Shown: positions 53,300 through 62,936 of the stretch, one piece after another | Layout: each line of letters opens with the position of its first letter | Numbering within the stretch: the first letter of the stretch is position 1 | Assembly: GCA_946480015.1 (NCBI GenBank) | Contig: CAMLIL010000016.1 | Span: forward strand, 1 to 64,000 | Origin: an uncultured Oxalobacteraceae bacterium | Lineage (GTDB): Bacteria; Pseudomonadota; Gammaproteobacteria; Burkholderiales; Burkholderiaceae | DNA: 64,000 nucleotides | Direction of reading: 5' to 3' | The notes under the pieces: generated by a model | Seen by the model: the letters and a program-made list of their open reading frames with translations, nothing else | What the model was told of the DNA's origin: nothing | The model's database searches: none | Made by a program: the position numbers and the translations under genes

Positions 53300-53321
53300 G
53301 GCGCGCCCCGCCGGCCCGCGC

Positions 53322-54542
53322 TTAGCGGTACTTGTAGCTGGGCCAGCCCAGCGCGATCGGCCTGACGTCCAGCCGCAGCCGGTACACCGACACGGCTTCC
53401 GACGTTGCCGACACATAGCCGACGCTGTCGGGCGCGCGGCGGAAGCGGAACTCGAAGCCGAGCGGCGCAGCGCCTTTGCGCGGGCCGTCAAAGGCCAGTC
53501 CGACCGCATCGGGCTGGTCGCTATCGATGAGTTTGCTCATCAGGTCGACCACGGTGGTGTTGCCCAGGATATCGGCCGAATACAGCCGCTCGCTGTAGGA
53601 CGGATCGGATGGGTCGAGCTTGCCGTCCTGTTTGTCGGCCGAAGCCGTGAACGCCATGGTATCGAGGTTGATGCGGTCACCCTTGTCGAGGTAACTGATG
53701 ACCGCGTCGCGCACGTTGAAGGCGCCTTGTTTGCGATCGGTGCTGGCATGCGTCATGTCGAGCACCACCACCCCCTTGTAGCCGATGACCTCGGCATCGC
53801 GGTCCGCTGGCACGACGATGGCGGTGTTTTCATCCACGCCCAGGCCGAGGCGGTAGCCTTTCCTGAGCATCACCGGCAGCATCCGCGCGAAGCGGCCGCG
53901 CACCAGGAAGTGCTGATCGACGAACACGTCCTTGCCGATGAAGCCGAGGCCGGGCGCGATGTCCTGGCCGTCCACGATGCCGGTTTGCAGCGTGGCCAGC
54001 AGCGGGCGGGTCTTGTAGAACATGGTGCTGCTCATGATGGCGGCACCGGCGCTGGTGCCGGCGATGACGCCGCCGCGCCGGTACAGGTCCCAGATGGCGT
54101 CGAGCACGCGCGAATTGCTGCCGTCCGGGTTGCGCAGCGTATCGGTAATGCGGGCCTGGTCGCCGCCGGCGAAGTACACGCCGCCGGCGCCGCGCAGCGC
54201 CGCCACATTGGCCTCGTCGTTGGCGGCCTTGCGCACGTCGCCGGGCAGGCGCGGCGACACCGGCAGCACGAAGGCGCTGGCGCCGTAGCTGTTCAGATAA
54301 CGCGCGATATTTCCCCCTGACCTGAGCGGATTGCCGGCCGCCGTTGGAATCACGGCGATGCGCGCGCCCTTGCCGCCGGCCAGCGCGACGATGCGTTCCC
54401 ACACCGGCGCGGTGTCGGCGCGCAGGGCGCCGCCGATGATGACGAGATTGCCTTTGGGCGCCGGCTGCTGGGCCTGGGCGTGCGCGCACACGAACACGGC
54501 CACAATGGCCAGCGCGCGCAGATACGGTCGAATCAACTGCAT
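53322..54542 (-). CDS. Cyanophycinase-like secreted peptidase (S51)
   Basis: A 406-residue exported protein: signal peptide (ALAIVAVFVCAHAQAQ), then a class I amidotransferase-like fold of peptidase family S51 (NLVIIGGALRAD, IAVIPTAAGNPLRSGGN, VYFAGGDQARITDTLR, VIAGTSAGAAIMSSTMF with the nucleophilic Ser near 165, LGLGVDENTAIVV). Extracellular cyanophycinases (CphE) cleave the storage polymer of aspartate and arginine to dipeptides. No cyanophycin synthetase is nearby, so use of external polymer, or another peptide, is likely. ATG 54542 gives a regular signal peptide. Confidence 0.88.
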   Translation of the reverse strand: MQLIRPYLRALAIVAVFVCAHAQAQQPAPKGNLVIIGGALRADTAPVWERIVALAGGKGARIAVIPTAAGNPLRSGGNIARYLNSYGASAFVLPVSPRLPGDVRKAANDEANVAALRGAGGVYFAGGDQARITDTLRNPDGSNSRVLDAIWDLYRRGGVIAGTSAGAAIMSSTMFYKTRPLLATLQTGIVDGQDIAPGLGFIGKDVFVDQHFLVRGRFARMLPVMLRKGYRLGLGVDENTAIVVPADRDAEVIGYKGVVVLDMTHASTDRKQGAFNVRDAVISYLDKGDRINLDTMAFTASADKQDGKLDPSDPSYSERLYSADILGNTTVVDLMSKLIDSDQPDAVGLAFDGPRKGAAPLGFEFRFRRAPDSVGYVSATSEAVSVYRLRLDVRPIALGWPSYKYR

Positions 54543-54679
54543 ATAAAAACTCCGGCAAGCACCTGGCGGTGCGGGTGTCGCACTATACCAAGATCGCGGC
54601 CGCGCCCGCATGCTGACGCATGCAAGGCTATACTGGGCTCTCCATCGCTATCAATGTTGCAATCTTTCAAGGAGATCAC

Positions 54680-55108
54680 ATGAGTATCGAGCAAGTACTG
54701 TACCGCGCAAAAGCCAGTTCGTCGGGTGGCCGTGAAGGCAGCTCGCGCAGTTCCGACGGCGTGCTGGACCTGACGCTGACCACCCCGAAGGAACTGGGCG
54801 GCGGCGGTGGCACGGGCACCAACCCCGAGCAACTGTTCGCGGCCGGCTACTCGGCCTGCTTCCTGGGCGCGCTGAAATTTGTGGCGGCCAAGGAAAAAGT
54901 CACATTGCCTGCGAGCCTGACCGTGACCGGCGAAGTCGGCATCGGCGCCATCCCGACCGGCTTCGGCATCGAAGTCGACCTGACCATCGACGCGCCCGGC
55001 ATGGCCCAGGATCAATTACAGGCCCTGGTCGACAAGGCCCACATCGTCTGCCCCTACTCGAACGCCACCCGCAACAACATCGATGTGCGCCTGCACGTGA
55101 CAAGCTGA
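54680..55108 (+). CDS. ohr: Organic hydroperoxide resistance protein (Ohr)
   Basis: A 142-residue Ohr/OsmC peroxidase reducing organic hydroperoxides with lipoyl/thiol reductant. The catalytic Cys pair is Cys60 ([14 protein letters not shown]) and Cys124 ([18 protein letters not shown]), and the Arg-containing N-terminal segment is present. Length is standard. AAGGAG precedes the ATG. No OhrR (MarR) gene is adjacent, so regulation is not evident here. Confidence 0.96.
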   Translation: MSIEQVLYRAKASSSGGREGSSRSSDGVLDLTLTTPKELGGGGGTGTNPEQLFAAGYSACFLGALKFVAAKEKVTLPASLTVTGEVGIGAIPTGFGIEVDLTIDAPGMAQDQLQALVDKAHIVCPYSNATRNNIDVRLHVTS

Positions 55109-55342
55109 GCTCGCCGGCCCCGCGTATGCGGGCCCCATCAGCGGCGCGCAACAACCGCCCCCGCATCGGCGCGAGGGCGACGGTGAAATCCCAACACCAC
55201 GAAATAAGCCATTCCTAACGGTAACTGGCGCTAAAATACTTGCACCGCATAACTGATGGGCTGTGGTCACCATGTGTCTACGCGACAGTCACCGCCGTAG
55301 CTTGCTCCCGCGCAATTTCGCCCGGCGCTGGAGGACCCGCGC

Positions 55343-58168
55343 ATGAGGCTGCGCGCCCTGTCCTCCGCCAGCCTGTCGCGCCGCTTCGCGCTCGCCGCCG
55401 CCATCCTGACGGCGGCCGCGGTGCTGCTGATCGCCCTGATCTCGTTTTGGCTCATCAACGAACAGCGCGCCAGCGCCAGCGCGCTGCAGGAACAGCGCGA
55501 AATCGCCTTTCACGCCCGGACCCTGGCCGTCAACCTGGCGGCGCTGTCGTCGCGCATAGGCGACGCGGCCGACAACCCCATCCTGACCACCAACCTGCGC
55601 GACAGTGCCGCGCGCCAGCCGTATCTGCGCCCTTTCCTGGACGGCCTGCGTCAGATGAACGGCATTCCGGTGCAAGTCGCCCTGACCGATTTCGAAGGCA
55701 AGCCGATCGCCAGCAACAGCGGCCAGCCCTTCACCAATGAGGAATTGGCCTGGCTGCGCGAACAGATCGCGCGCGACAGCGAACGCGCCACGATCCTGCA
55801 AGGCCAGCCCGGCGCGCGCCTGCTGGGGGTGGAATTCGTGCGCTCCGCACGCACCCAGGCGCCGGAAGCGGCGCTGATCTACAAGGCCAGACTCTCCGAC
55901 CTGGCGCCAGCGCCGTGGATCAGCTTCGCGTGGGAAGGCTACAGCATGCGCCACGTCGCCAGGCCAGAGATGCGCAGCGTGCCGGTCAGCGCACCGGCCA
56001 GCATGGCCCACCTGCGTCTGCGCCTGGAGGCCGACACGCGCGCCCTGCGCGACCCGCTGGTCCCGCCGCATCTGCAATACGCCGCCATCCTCGCCATTTC
56101 GCTGGCTCTGGCCGGCATCGTCTACCTGGCCGGCAGCCGCCTGGCCGACGAATTGACGCGCGACCTGCGCCGGCTGGAAGCGTTTTCCAGCAGCCTGGGC
56201 GACGACGACGACGCCCCCCGCCACGTGGAGCTGGCCGGCAGCAGCGAAGTGAGCAGCCTGGCCCATTCGATCAACCGCATGCTCGACCGCCTGTACCTGC
56301 AGCGCACCGGCCTGGAGGACGAACGCCAGCGCTTCTACCAGCTGGCCAATACGATTCCGCAGATGGCCTGGATCGCCGAGCCGGACGGCACCCTGAGCTG
56401 GTTCAACGAGCGCTGGTACGAGTACACCGGCACCACGCCCAAGGACATGGAGCATCACGGCTGGAACAAGGTGCACGACCCGGCCGTGCTGCCGGCCGTC
56501 ACGCGCGACTGGAAAGCCGCGCTGGCCAGCGGCAAGCCGCTCAGCATGACCTTCCCGCTGCGCGGCGCCGACGGCCGCTACCGGCGCTTTTTCACGTCCT
56601 TCGCGCCGCTGCGCGACAGCGACGGCAACATTACCCATTGGTTCGGCACGAATACCGACATGTCGCAGATCGAGCAGGCCGAACGGGCCGTGCGGCGCAG
56701 CGAGGAACGCCTCCAGCAGGGACTGGTGGCGGCGCGCATGGCGGTGTGGGAATGGACCGTCGACAGCGGCACCCTGAGTTTCGCGGCCAATCTGCGCAGC
56801 GTGTTCGGCATCGACTTCAATTCGATGGAGCAAGCCTGGCCCTTGATCGAGCCGGACGACCTGGCGCCGCTGCGCGCGGCCATCGCCGGCGCGCTGGCCA
56901 CGCAGGGCGACTATCACGCGCTGGTGCGCGCGGCCCGCGCCGACGATGGCGCCATGGTGTGGCTGGATCTGCGCGGCCGCGCCGGCAGCGATGGCAGCGG
57001 CGCGGCCGCGGTGCACACCATCGCCATCGACGTCACCGAACGCAAGCGCGCCGAAGAAGCGCTGCGCGTCGCCGACCAGCGCAAGGATGAATTCCTGGCC
57101 ATGCTGGCGCACGAACTGCGCAATCCGCTGGCGCCGATCAGCAGCGCGGCCGCCATGCTCGGCCTGGCCTATGCGCACGAACCGCGGGTCCGCCAGATTG
57201 CCGACATCGTCGCGCGCCAGGTGGCCCACATGACGCGTCTGGTGGACGATCTGCTGGACGTGTCGCGCGTCACCCACGGGCTGGTGACGGTCCAGCGCGA
57301 TCTGGTCGACCTGCGCCCGATCGCCAGCGAAGCGGTGGAACAGACCCGTCCGCTGGCCCAGGCGCGCGCGCAATTGATTCACGCCAGCTTGCCGGAGCAG
57401 CCGGTGTGGGTGCGCTGCGACCGGATCCGCCTGGCGCAGGTGATCACCAATCTGCTGAACAACTCGGTCAAGTATTCGCCGCCCGGCGAGACCATCCACC
57501 TCAGCCTGGCCACCGAAGCCGGCACGGCGCTGTTGAGCGTGCGCGACCAGGGCGCCGGCATCGATGCCGAGCTGCTGCCGCACGTGTTCGATTTATTCAT
57601 TCAGGGAAAACGCACGCTCGACCGCGCCGAGGGCGGGCTGGGATTGGGCTTGCCGCTGGTGCGCAAGCTGGTGGAGCTGCACGGCGGCAGCGTCAGCGCG
57701 GCCAGCGCGGGCGAAGGCAAAGGCAGCCAGTTCACGGTGCGCCTGCCGCTCGATGTCGAAACCATGCCGGGCCAGGCCGAGCCGCCCACCGCCCCGGCCC
57801 CGGCCCGTCCCCTGCGCCTGCTGGTGGTGGACGACAACGTCGACGCCGCCGACAGCCTGGCCATGCTGCTCGACGTGGATGGCCACCAAGCCGTGGTGGC
57901 CTACTCCGGACGGGCCGCGCTGGCGCTGGCAACGGCCGACCGTTTCGACGCCATGCTGCTCGACATCGGCATGCCCGAGATGGATGGCTACCAGCTGGCG
58001 CGCGCGCTGCGCACCGCCGGGGTGGCGGCCGCCCTGGTGGCGGTGACCGGGTATGGCCAGGACCAGGACAGGGCGCGGGTGCGCGAAGCCGGATTCGGCG
58101 CCCATCTGGTCAAGCCGATCGACCGCGACGCGCTCACGCGCGTGCTCGATCAGTTGCAGCGCGCTTAG
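55343..58168 (+). CDS. Hybrid sensor histidine kinase (PAS-PAS-HisKA-HATPase-REC)
   Basis: A 941-residue membrane kinase: TM1 (about 14-36), periplasmic sensor, TM2 (about 246-265), HAMP (LTRDLRRLEAFSSSL), PAS1 (about 331-450, TIPQMAWIAEPDGTLSWFNE), PAS2 (about 455-570), HisKA with LAMLAHELRNPLAPI (His590), HATPase (NLLNNSVKYSPPGE, GGLGLGLPLVRKLVELHGG) and receiver (RLLVVDDNVDAADS, LLDIGMPEMDG, Asp874). The LAMLAHELRNPLAPI and AADSLAMLL text is typical of a hybrid class common in Burkholderiales and Xanthomonads. GGAGG precedes the ATG. The sensed signal is unknown. Confidence 0.95.
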   Translation: MRLRALSSASLSRRFALAAAILTAAAVLLIALISFWLINEQRASASALQEQREIAFHARTLAVNLAALSSRIGDAADNPILTTNLRDSAARQPYLRPFLDGLRQMNGIPVQVALTDFEGKPIASNSGQPFTNEELAWLREQIARDSERATILQGQPGARLLGVEFVRSARTQAPEAALIYKARLSDLAPAPWISFAWEGYSMRHVARPEMRSVPVSAPASMAHLRLRLEADTRALRDPLVPPHLQYAAILAISLALAGIVYLAGSRLADELTRDLRRLEAFSSSLGDDDDAPRHVELAGSSEVSSLAHSINRMLDRLYLQRTGLEDERQRFYQLANTIPQMAWIAEPDGTLSWFNERWYEYTGTTPKDMEHHGWNKVHDPAVLPAVTRDWKAALASGKPLSMTFPLRGADGRYRRFFTSFAPLRDSDGNITHWFGTNTDMSQIEQAERAVRRSEERLQQGLVAARMAVWEWTVDSGTLSFAANLRSVFGIDFNSMEQAWPLIEPDDLAPLRAAIAGALATQGDYHALVRAARADDGAMVWLDLRGRAGSDGSGAAAVHTIAIDVTERKRAEEALRVADQRKDEFLAMLAHELRNPLAPISSAAAMLGLAYAHEPRVRQIADIVARQVAHMTRLVDDLLDVSRVTHGLVTVQRDLVDLRPIASEAVEQTRPLAQARAQLIHASLPEQPVWVRCDRIRLAQVITNLLNNSVKYSPPGETIHLSLATEAGTALLSVRDQGAGIDAELLPHVFDLFIQGKRTLDRAEGGLGLGLPLVRKLVELHGGSVSAASAGEGKGSQFTVRLPLDVETMPGQAEPPTAPAPARPLRLLVVDDNVDAADSLAMLLDVDGHQAVVAYSGRAALALATADRFDAMLLDIGMPEMDGYQLARALRTAGVAAALVAVTGYGQDQDRARVREAGFGAHLVKPIDRDALTRVLDQLQRA

Positions 58169-58241
58169 TCGTCCCCCGCATTCGCAAGGCGGCATAACGT
58201 CCAGCCAACACCGTTGGCCCGATTTTTGCTGTCCAGTTGGC

Positions 58242-61200
58242 ATGCGCTCCGCCACCCACCCCGACACCGAACCGATCCAGCGTATCGTCAAGATCCGGCG
58301 CGATTACAACACCTGGGTGGCCAACGAGACCATGGAAGACTACGCGCTGCGCTTCACCCCGCGCGCCTCGCGCAAATGGTCGATTTTCCGCGTCTCCAAC
58401 ACGGCCTTCGGCGCGATTTCCTTCCTGGTGCTGGAAGCCATCGGCGGCACCATCGCCGTCAACTACGGCTTCATCAACGCCTTCTGGGCCATCCTCGCGG
58501 TCGGCCTGATCATTTTCCTGACCGGTTTGCCGATCAGCTACTACGCCGCCACCTACGGCGTGGACATGGACCTGCTCACCCGCGGCGCCGGCTTCGGCTA
58601 CATCGGCTCGACCATGTCGTCCTTTGTCTACGCCTCGTTCACCTTCATCCTGTTCGCCCTGGAAGCGGCCATCATGGCCTACGCGCTGGAACTGTACCTG
58701 GGCCTGCCGCTCTACCTGGGCTACCTGGTCAGCGCGCTGGTGGTCATTCCGCTGGTGACCCACGGCGTCAAGCTGATCAGCTGGATCCAGATGATCAGCC
58801 AGCCCCTGTGGCTGGCCTTCCTGGCCCTGCCCTTCGTGGCCATCATCGACAAGCGCCCGGAACTGGTGAGCGAGCTGCTTCACTACGGCGGCGAATCGGG
58901 CCAGCACGGCGCCTTCGACGTGCGCATGTTCGGTGCCGCCACGGCGGTGGGAGTGGCCTTGATCACCCAGATCGGCGAACAGGTCGATTTCCTGCGCTTC
59001 ATGCCGGAGAAAACCGCGCAGAACCGCTTCCGCTGGCATCTGGGCGTGCTGATGGCCGGCCCCGGCTGGATTCTACTGGGCATCCTCAAAATGCTGGGCG
59101 GCACCCTGCTGGCCTACCTGGCGCTGCGCTCGGGCGTGTCGGCCCTGCAGGCGGTCAATCCCAACCAGATGTACCTGGCCGGTTTCTCCCAAGTGTTTGC
59201 CAATCCCACGGTGGCGGTGCTGGTCACGGCCGGCTTCGTGATCGTCTCCCAGGTCAAGATCAACATGACCAATGCCTACGCCGGCTCGCTGGCGTGGTCC
59301 AACTTTTTCGCGCGCCTGACCCACAGCCATCCGGGCCGGGTGGTGTGGGCGGTGTTCAACGCGCTCATCGCCGTGCTGCTGATGGAACTGGACGTGTTCC
59401 AGGCGCTCGACAAGGTGCTGGGACTGTATTCGAACGTGGCGATCGCCTGGATCACGGCGGTGGTGGCCGACCTGGTGATCAACAAGCCGCTCGGGCTGAG
59501 CCCGAAAGGGATCGAATTTCGCCGCGCCTACCTGTACGACATCAACCCGGTCGGCGTGGGCGCCATGCTGCTGGCCTCGCTGCTGTCGATCAGCGCCTTC
59601 AGCGGCCTGTTCGGCCCCATGGCGCAAGCCTTCTCGGCCTTCATCGCGCTCGTCACGGCACTGGTGGCCGCGCCACTGATTGCACTGCTAACGGGCGGCA
59701 AGTACTATTTGGCGCGCACGCCGCACCAGATTGGTGCGGACAAACGCACCACAATATGCAGCGTGTGCGAGCGCGAGTACGAATCGGACGACATGGCCCA
59801 TTGCCCGGCCTACGGCGGCAGCATCTGCTCCCTGTGCTGTTGCCTGGACGCGCGCTGCCACGATGCGTGCAAGCCGCATGCCCGCTTCGCCACCCAGTGG
59901 GAAGCCGCGCTCAAGCTGGTCATGCCGAAATCGCTCTGGCCCACCTTGAGCAGCGGCCTGGGCCACTACCTGCTGTTGATGATGGTCACCCTCGCCTTCC
60001 TCGGCGGCTTGCTGGCGATGCTGTACACCCACGAGCAAAGCTTGCTGGCGGGCCACGCCGATTCCCTGCTGGCGCCGCTGCGCATGGCCTTCTGGAAGAT
60101 TTTCGCGGCCCTTGCGCTCACCAGCGGCATCGTCGCCTGGTGGCTGGTGCTGACCAGCCAGAGCCGCCGGGTGGCGCAGGAGGAATCGAACCGCCAGACC
60201 GGCCTGCTCACGCGCGAAATCGAGCTGCACAGCCAGACCGACGCCCAGCTGCAGCAAGCCAAGAAACAGGCCGACCAGGCCAATCACGCCAAGAGCCGCT
60301 ACATCGCCGGGATCAGCCACGAGATCCGCACCCCGCTCAACAGCATCCTCGGCTACGCCCAGCTGCTCGACAACGACCCGGCCATACCGCCGCACCGCCA
60401 GCAAGCCATCCAGGTGATCCGCAACAGCGGCGAGCATTTGCTCTCGCTGATCGAAGGCTCGCTCGACATCGCCCGCATCGAAGGCGGCAAGTTCAGCTTT
60501 GACATCGACGCGATGGATTTCCCCGAGTTTATCGGCCAGATCGTGCGCATGTTCGAGCTGCAGGCGGCCAACAAGGGCTTGCGCTTCCGCTACGAGCCCA
60601 GCGGCGACCTGCCGGCGACTGTGCGGGCCGACCGCAAGCGCCTCGGCCAGATCCTGATCAACATCCTCGGCAACGCGGTCAAGTTCACGCGCGAAGGCGG
60701 CGTTACGCTGCGCCTGCATTACGCGCGCGAAATTTGCTCCTTCGACATCGAAGACAGCGGCCCCGGCATCCTCGACGAGGAAATCGAGCGCATTTTCGAG
60801 CCGTTCAGCCGCGGCAGCGCCGGCAACCAGAGCAACGCCGGCGGCACCGGCCTGGGCCTGCCGATTTCCAAGATGCTGATCCAGCTGATGGGCGGCGAAC
60901 TGACGGTCGCGCGCGCCGCCAGCGGCGGCAGCATCTTCCGCATCCGCCTGCTGCTGCCGCGCGTGCACGAGGCCGCGCGCGCGCCCGACGCGCCCAGGCT
61001 GGCGCGCACCGGGTATGCGGGCGCGCGCCGCAAGATCCTGGTGGTCGACAACGAACGGGTGGACCGCGAGCTGCTGGTCAATATCCTGCAGCCGCTCGGC
61101 TTCGACATGCGCGAAGCCGCGTCCGGCACCGAATGCCTGAGCGTGTTCGATGAGTGGCAACCCGACCTGGTGCTGATGGACCTGGCCATGCCCTTCATGG

Positions 61201-61649
61201 ACGGCTGGGAAGCAAGCCACCAGCTGCGGGTGGGGCGCGGCTCGAACGTGCCGATCTGCATCGTCTCGGCCAATGCCTACGACAAGGGGCTGGACAATCC
61301 GGCCGGCATCGACGCCGCCGACTTTTTCGTCAAGCCGGTCAATGTGCACAAGCTGCTCGACTGGATCGGCCAGCGCCTGGCCCTGGACTGGATTACGGCG
61401 GCGGCCAGCGCGCCGGCGGCGGCCGAAGCGCTGGTGTGGCCGCCCGCGCATCAGCTGCGTGCCCTGCGTGAATTGATTGCACTCGGCTATGTGCGCGGCC
61501 TGCAGGCCAAGCTGGATGAAATCGCCGCGCTGGGGCCGCAATACACAAGCATCACGACCACGCTGCGCCAGTACGTGGCACGCTTCGAATTAGATGCAAT
61601 GTCGCAATTTCTCGAAAGGGCTGAACGCCATGATGCCGAACCTGTTTGA
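58242..61649 (+). CDS. NCS1 transporter-histidine kinase-receiver fusion
   Basis: An 1135-residue sensor built on a transporter. Residues 1-490 are a full NCS1 purine/cytosine-permease-like domain (NETMEDYALRFTPRASRKWS, ISYYAATYGVDMDLLTRGAG, VKINMTNAYAGSLAWSNFF). About 506-545 is a Cys-rich cluster (CSVCEREYESDDMAHC, CSLCCCLDARCHDAC) likely binding metal. More TM helices (about 570-650) and a coiled coil precede HisKA (SHEIRTPLNS, His693), HATPase (GTGLGLPISKMLIQLMGG) and a receiver (DLVLMDLAMPFMDG, Asp980). The transporter probably senses a nitrogen compound by binding or moving it. The LuxR-type regulator downstream overlaps the end and is the likely output. Confidence 0.93.
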   Translation: MRSATHPDTEPIQRIVKIRRDYNTWVANETMEDYALRFTPRASRKWSIFRVSNTAFGAISFLVLEAIGGTIAVNYGFINAFWAILAVGLIIFLTGLPISYYAATYGVDMDLLTRGAGFGYIGSTMSSFVYASFTFILFALEAAIMAYALELYLGLPLYLGYLVSALVVIPLVTHGVKLISWIQMISQPLWLAFLALPFVAIIDKRPELVSELLHYGGESGQHGAFDVRMFGAATAVGVALITQIGEQVDFLRFMPEKTAQNRFRWHLGVLMAGPGWILLGILKMLGGTLLAYLALRSGVSALQAVNPNQMYLAGFSQVFANPTVAVLVTAGFVIVSQVKINMTNAYAGSLAWSNFFARLTHSHPGRVVWAVFNALIAVLLMELDVFQALDKVLGLYSNVAIAWITAVVADLVINKPLGLSPKGIEFRRAYLYDINPVGVGAMLLASLLSISAFSGLFGPMAQAFSAFIALVTALVAAPLIALLTGGKYYLARTPHQIGADKRTTICSVCEREYESDDMAHCPAYGGSICSLCCCLDARCHDACKPHARFATQWEAALKLVMPKSLWPTLSSGLGHYLLLMMVTLAFLGGLLAMLYTHEQSLLAGHADSLLAPLRMAFWKIFAALALTSGIVAWWLVLTSQSRRVAQEESNRQTGLLTREIELHSQTDAQLQQAKKQADQANHAKSRYIAGISHEIRTPLNSILGYAQLLDNDPAIPPHRQQAIQVIRNSGEHLLSLIEGSLDIARIEGGKFSFDIDAMDFPEFIGQIVRMFELQAANKGLRFRYEPSGDLPATVRADRKRLGQILINILGNAVKFTREGGVTLRLHYAREICSFDIEDSGPGILDEEIERIFEPFSRGSAGNQSNAGGTGLGLPISKMLIQLMGGELTVARAASGGSIFRIRLLLPRVHEAARAPDAPRLARTGYAGARRKILVVDNERVDRELLVNILQPLGFDMREAASGTECLSVFDEWQPDLVLMDLAMPFMDGWEASHQLRVGRGSNVPICIVSANAYDKGLDNPAGIDAADFFVKPVNVHKLLDWIGQRLALDWITAAASAPAAAEALVWPPAHQLRALRELIALGYVRGLQAKLDEIAALGPQYTSITTTLRQYVARFELDAMSQFLERAERHDAEPV

Positions 61650-62571
61650 GCGCCGTGCGAACGCGGTGGTGCTGATCGTCGACGACGCGCCGGAGAATCT
61701 GGCGATGCTGCATGACTCGTTGGACGAATCCGGCTTCACGGTACTGGTGGCCAGCAGCGGCGAGGCGGCCCTGGCGCGCGCGAGAGAGATCCTGCCCGAC
61801 ATTATCCTGCTCGACGCGGTCATGCCGGGCATGGACGGTTTCGCAGTGTGCCGCCAGATGCGGGCCGACATCGCCACCCGGCACATCCCGGTCATCTTCA
61901 TGACCGGGCTGACCGAGACCGAGCACGTGCTGGCCGCCTTCCAGGCCGGCGGCACGGACTACATCAACAAGCCGCTGCGCCAGAGCGAAGTGGTGGCGCG
62001 CATCGGCGCGCACCTGCAGACGGCGCAGCTGATGCATCAGGCGCGCAGTGCGCTCGACGTGTTCGGCAATGCCGTGATTGCCGTCACGCCCGACAACTGG
62101 CGCATCGTCTGGCAGACCCCGCTGGCGCGCCAGTGGATGCAGCGCTATCTGGCGCGCCAGGACGATGGCTCGGACACGCCGCCAATGTTGCGGGCGTGGC
62201 TGGAAGCGGCGGCGATCGGCCCGGTCGCGCCGCTAAGCGTGGCGCACGGTGCGAGCCGGGTGAGCTTTTCGATTGCCGCGCGCGGCGAGCAATGGATGGT
62301 GGTGCTGCGCGAAGAGTCCGATACCGCGCAGCTGAATGCGCTGATGGCCTTGTTCAAACTGACCCAGCGCGAAGCCGAGGTGCTGCATTGGGTCACGCAG
62401 GGCAAGACCAACCGCGATATCGGCGATATCCTGGGCACCAGTCCGCGCACGGTGAACAAGCACCTGGAGCATGTGTTCAGCAAGCTCAACGTCGAGACGC
62501 GCACGGCGGCCGCGGCGCTGGCGATGCGCAAGGTGCGCACCGCCTTGGCCGATATGGGCGCCGCCGTCTGA
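61630..62571 (+). CDS. LuxR/NarL-type response regulator
   Basis: A 313-residue regulator. The receiver domain is VVLIVDDAPENLAMLHDSLD with ILLDAVMPGMDGFAVC (Asp62) and NKPLRQSEVVARI. A middle region follows, then a LuxR-type HTH (LTQREAEVLHWVTQGKTNRD, ILGTSPRTVNKHLEHVFSKL). It overlaps the kinase gene by 20 bp in another frame, so it is its cognate output. ATG 61630 is preferred (AAGGG about ten bases upstream). The middle about 110 residues carry a PAS-like stretch (ALDVFGNAVIAVTPDNWRIV). Likely targets are genes for uptake or use of the compound sensed by the NCS1 part. Confidence 0.94.
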   Translation: MMPNLFERRANAVVLIVDDAPENLAMLHDSLDESGFTVLVASSGEAALARAREILPDIILLDAVMPGMDGFAVCRQMRADIATRHIPVIFMTGLTETEHVLAAFQAGGTDYINKPLRQSEVVARIGAHLQTAQLMHQARSALDVFGNAVIAVTPDNWRIVWQTPLARQWMQRYLARQDDGSDTPPMLRAWLEAAAIGPVAPLSVAHGASRVSFSIAARGEQWMVVLREESDTAQLNALMALFKLTQREAEVLHWVTQGKTNRDIGDILGTSPRTVNKHLEHVFSKLNVETRTAAAALAMRKVRTALADMGAAV

Positions 62572-62936
62572 ACCCTTTCACGGGTCTGCCGGATGGCGGG
62601 AATGAGCGGGTTGCATCTTTCCTATATCCACCACTTCCCGGTGACATAGCCTCCGACAAATCACATCAAAGTAAGTGACGCGCCCTTGCCCGGCCTCGTC
62701 GCATGGATATTTCACGTCGTCCGGCAGCAAAAACCGGCGCTGGCAAGGCGATTCGAGGCATTTCCATACGGAACTATTGTAGGGTATTTTGTCATTGGTT
62801 TTGATGATTAATACAATATCCATGAGACCGGCAGAAAGCCATAATCGTTTCCGCCCATAAACCCATATCAGCCACTTTCGCCGCTGATGATGGGAGAAAG
62901 CCGGAAATCTTTAATAAATAAGAAATGGAGACGATT
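62572..62936. other. Intergenic region before the GH74-type gene
   Basis: About 365 bp without a supported gene, more AT-rich toward its end. It contains the promoter candidate at 62789-62817. No terminator hairpin was found behind the response regulator. Confidence 0.5.
62789..62817 (+). promoter_or_regulatory. Sigma-70-like promoter of the GH74-type gene
   Basis: TTGTCA and TACAAT separated by exactly 17 bases, close to the consensus, in an AT-rich stretch. The start would be near 62824, giving a leader of about 113 nt before the ATG at 62937. Confidence 0.55.

Noticed and set aside
55121..55136. Small GC hairpin after ohr
   Set aside because: Only a five-pair stem and no T run, so it is not supported as a terminator.
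55289..57583. 764-codon minus-strand ORF opposite the hybrid kinase
   Set aside because: Shadow of the kinase frame; no recognisable domain.
59688..61541. 617-codon minus-strand ORF opposite the NCS1-kinase fusion
   Set aside because: Shadow of the kinase half, composed mainly of Ala, Gln, Arg and Gly, with no domain.
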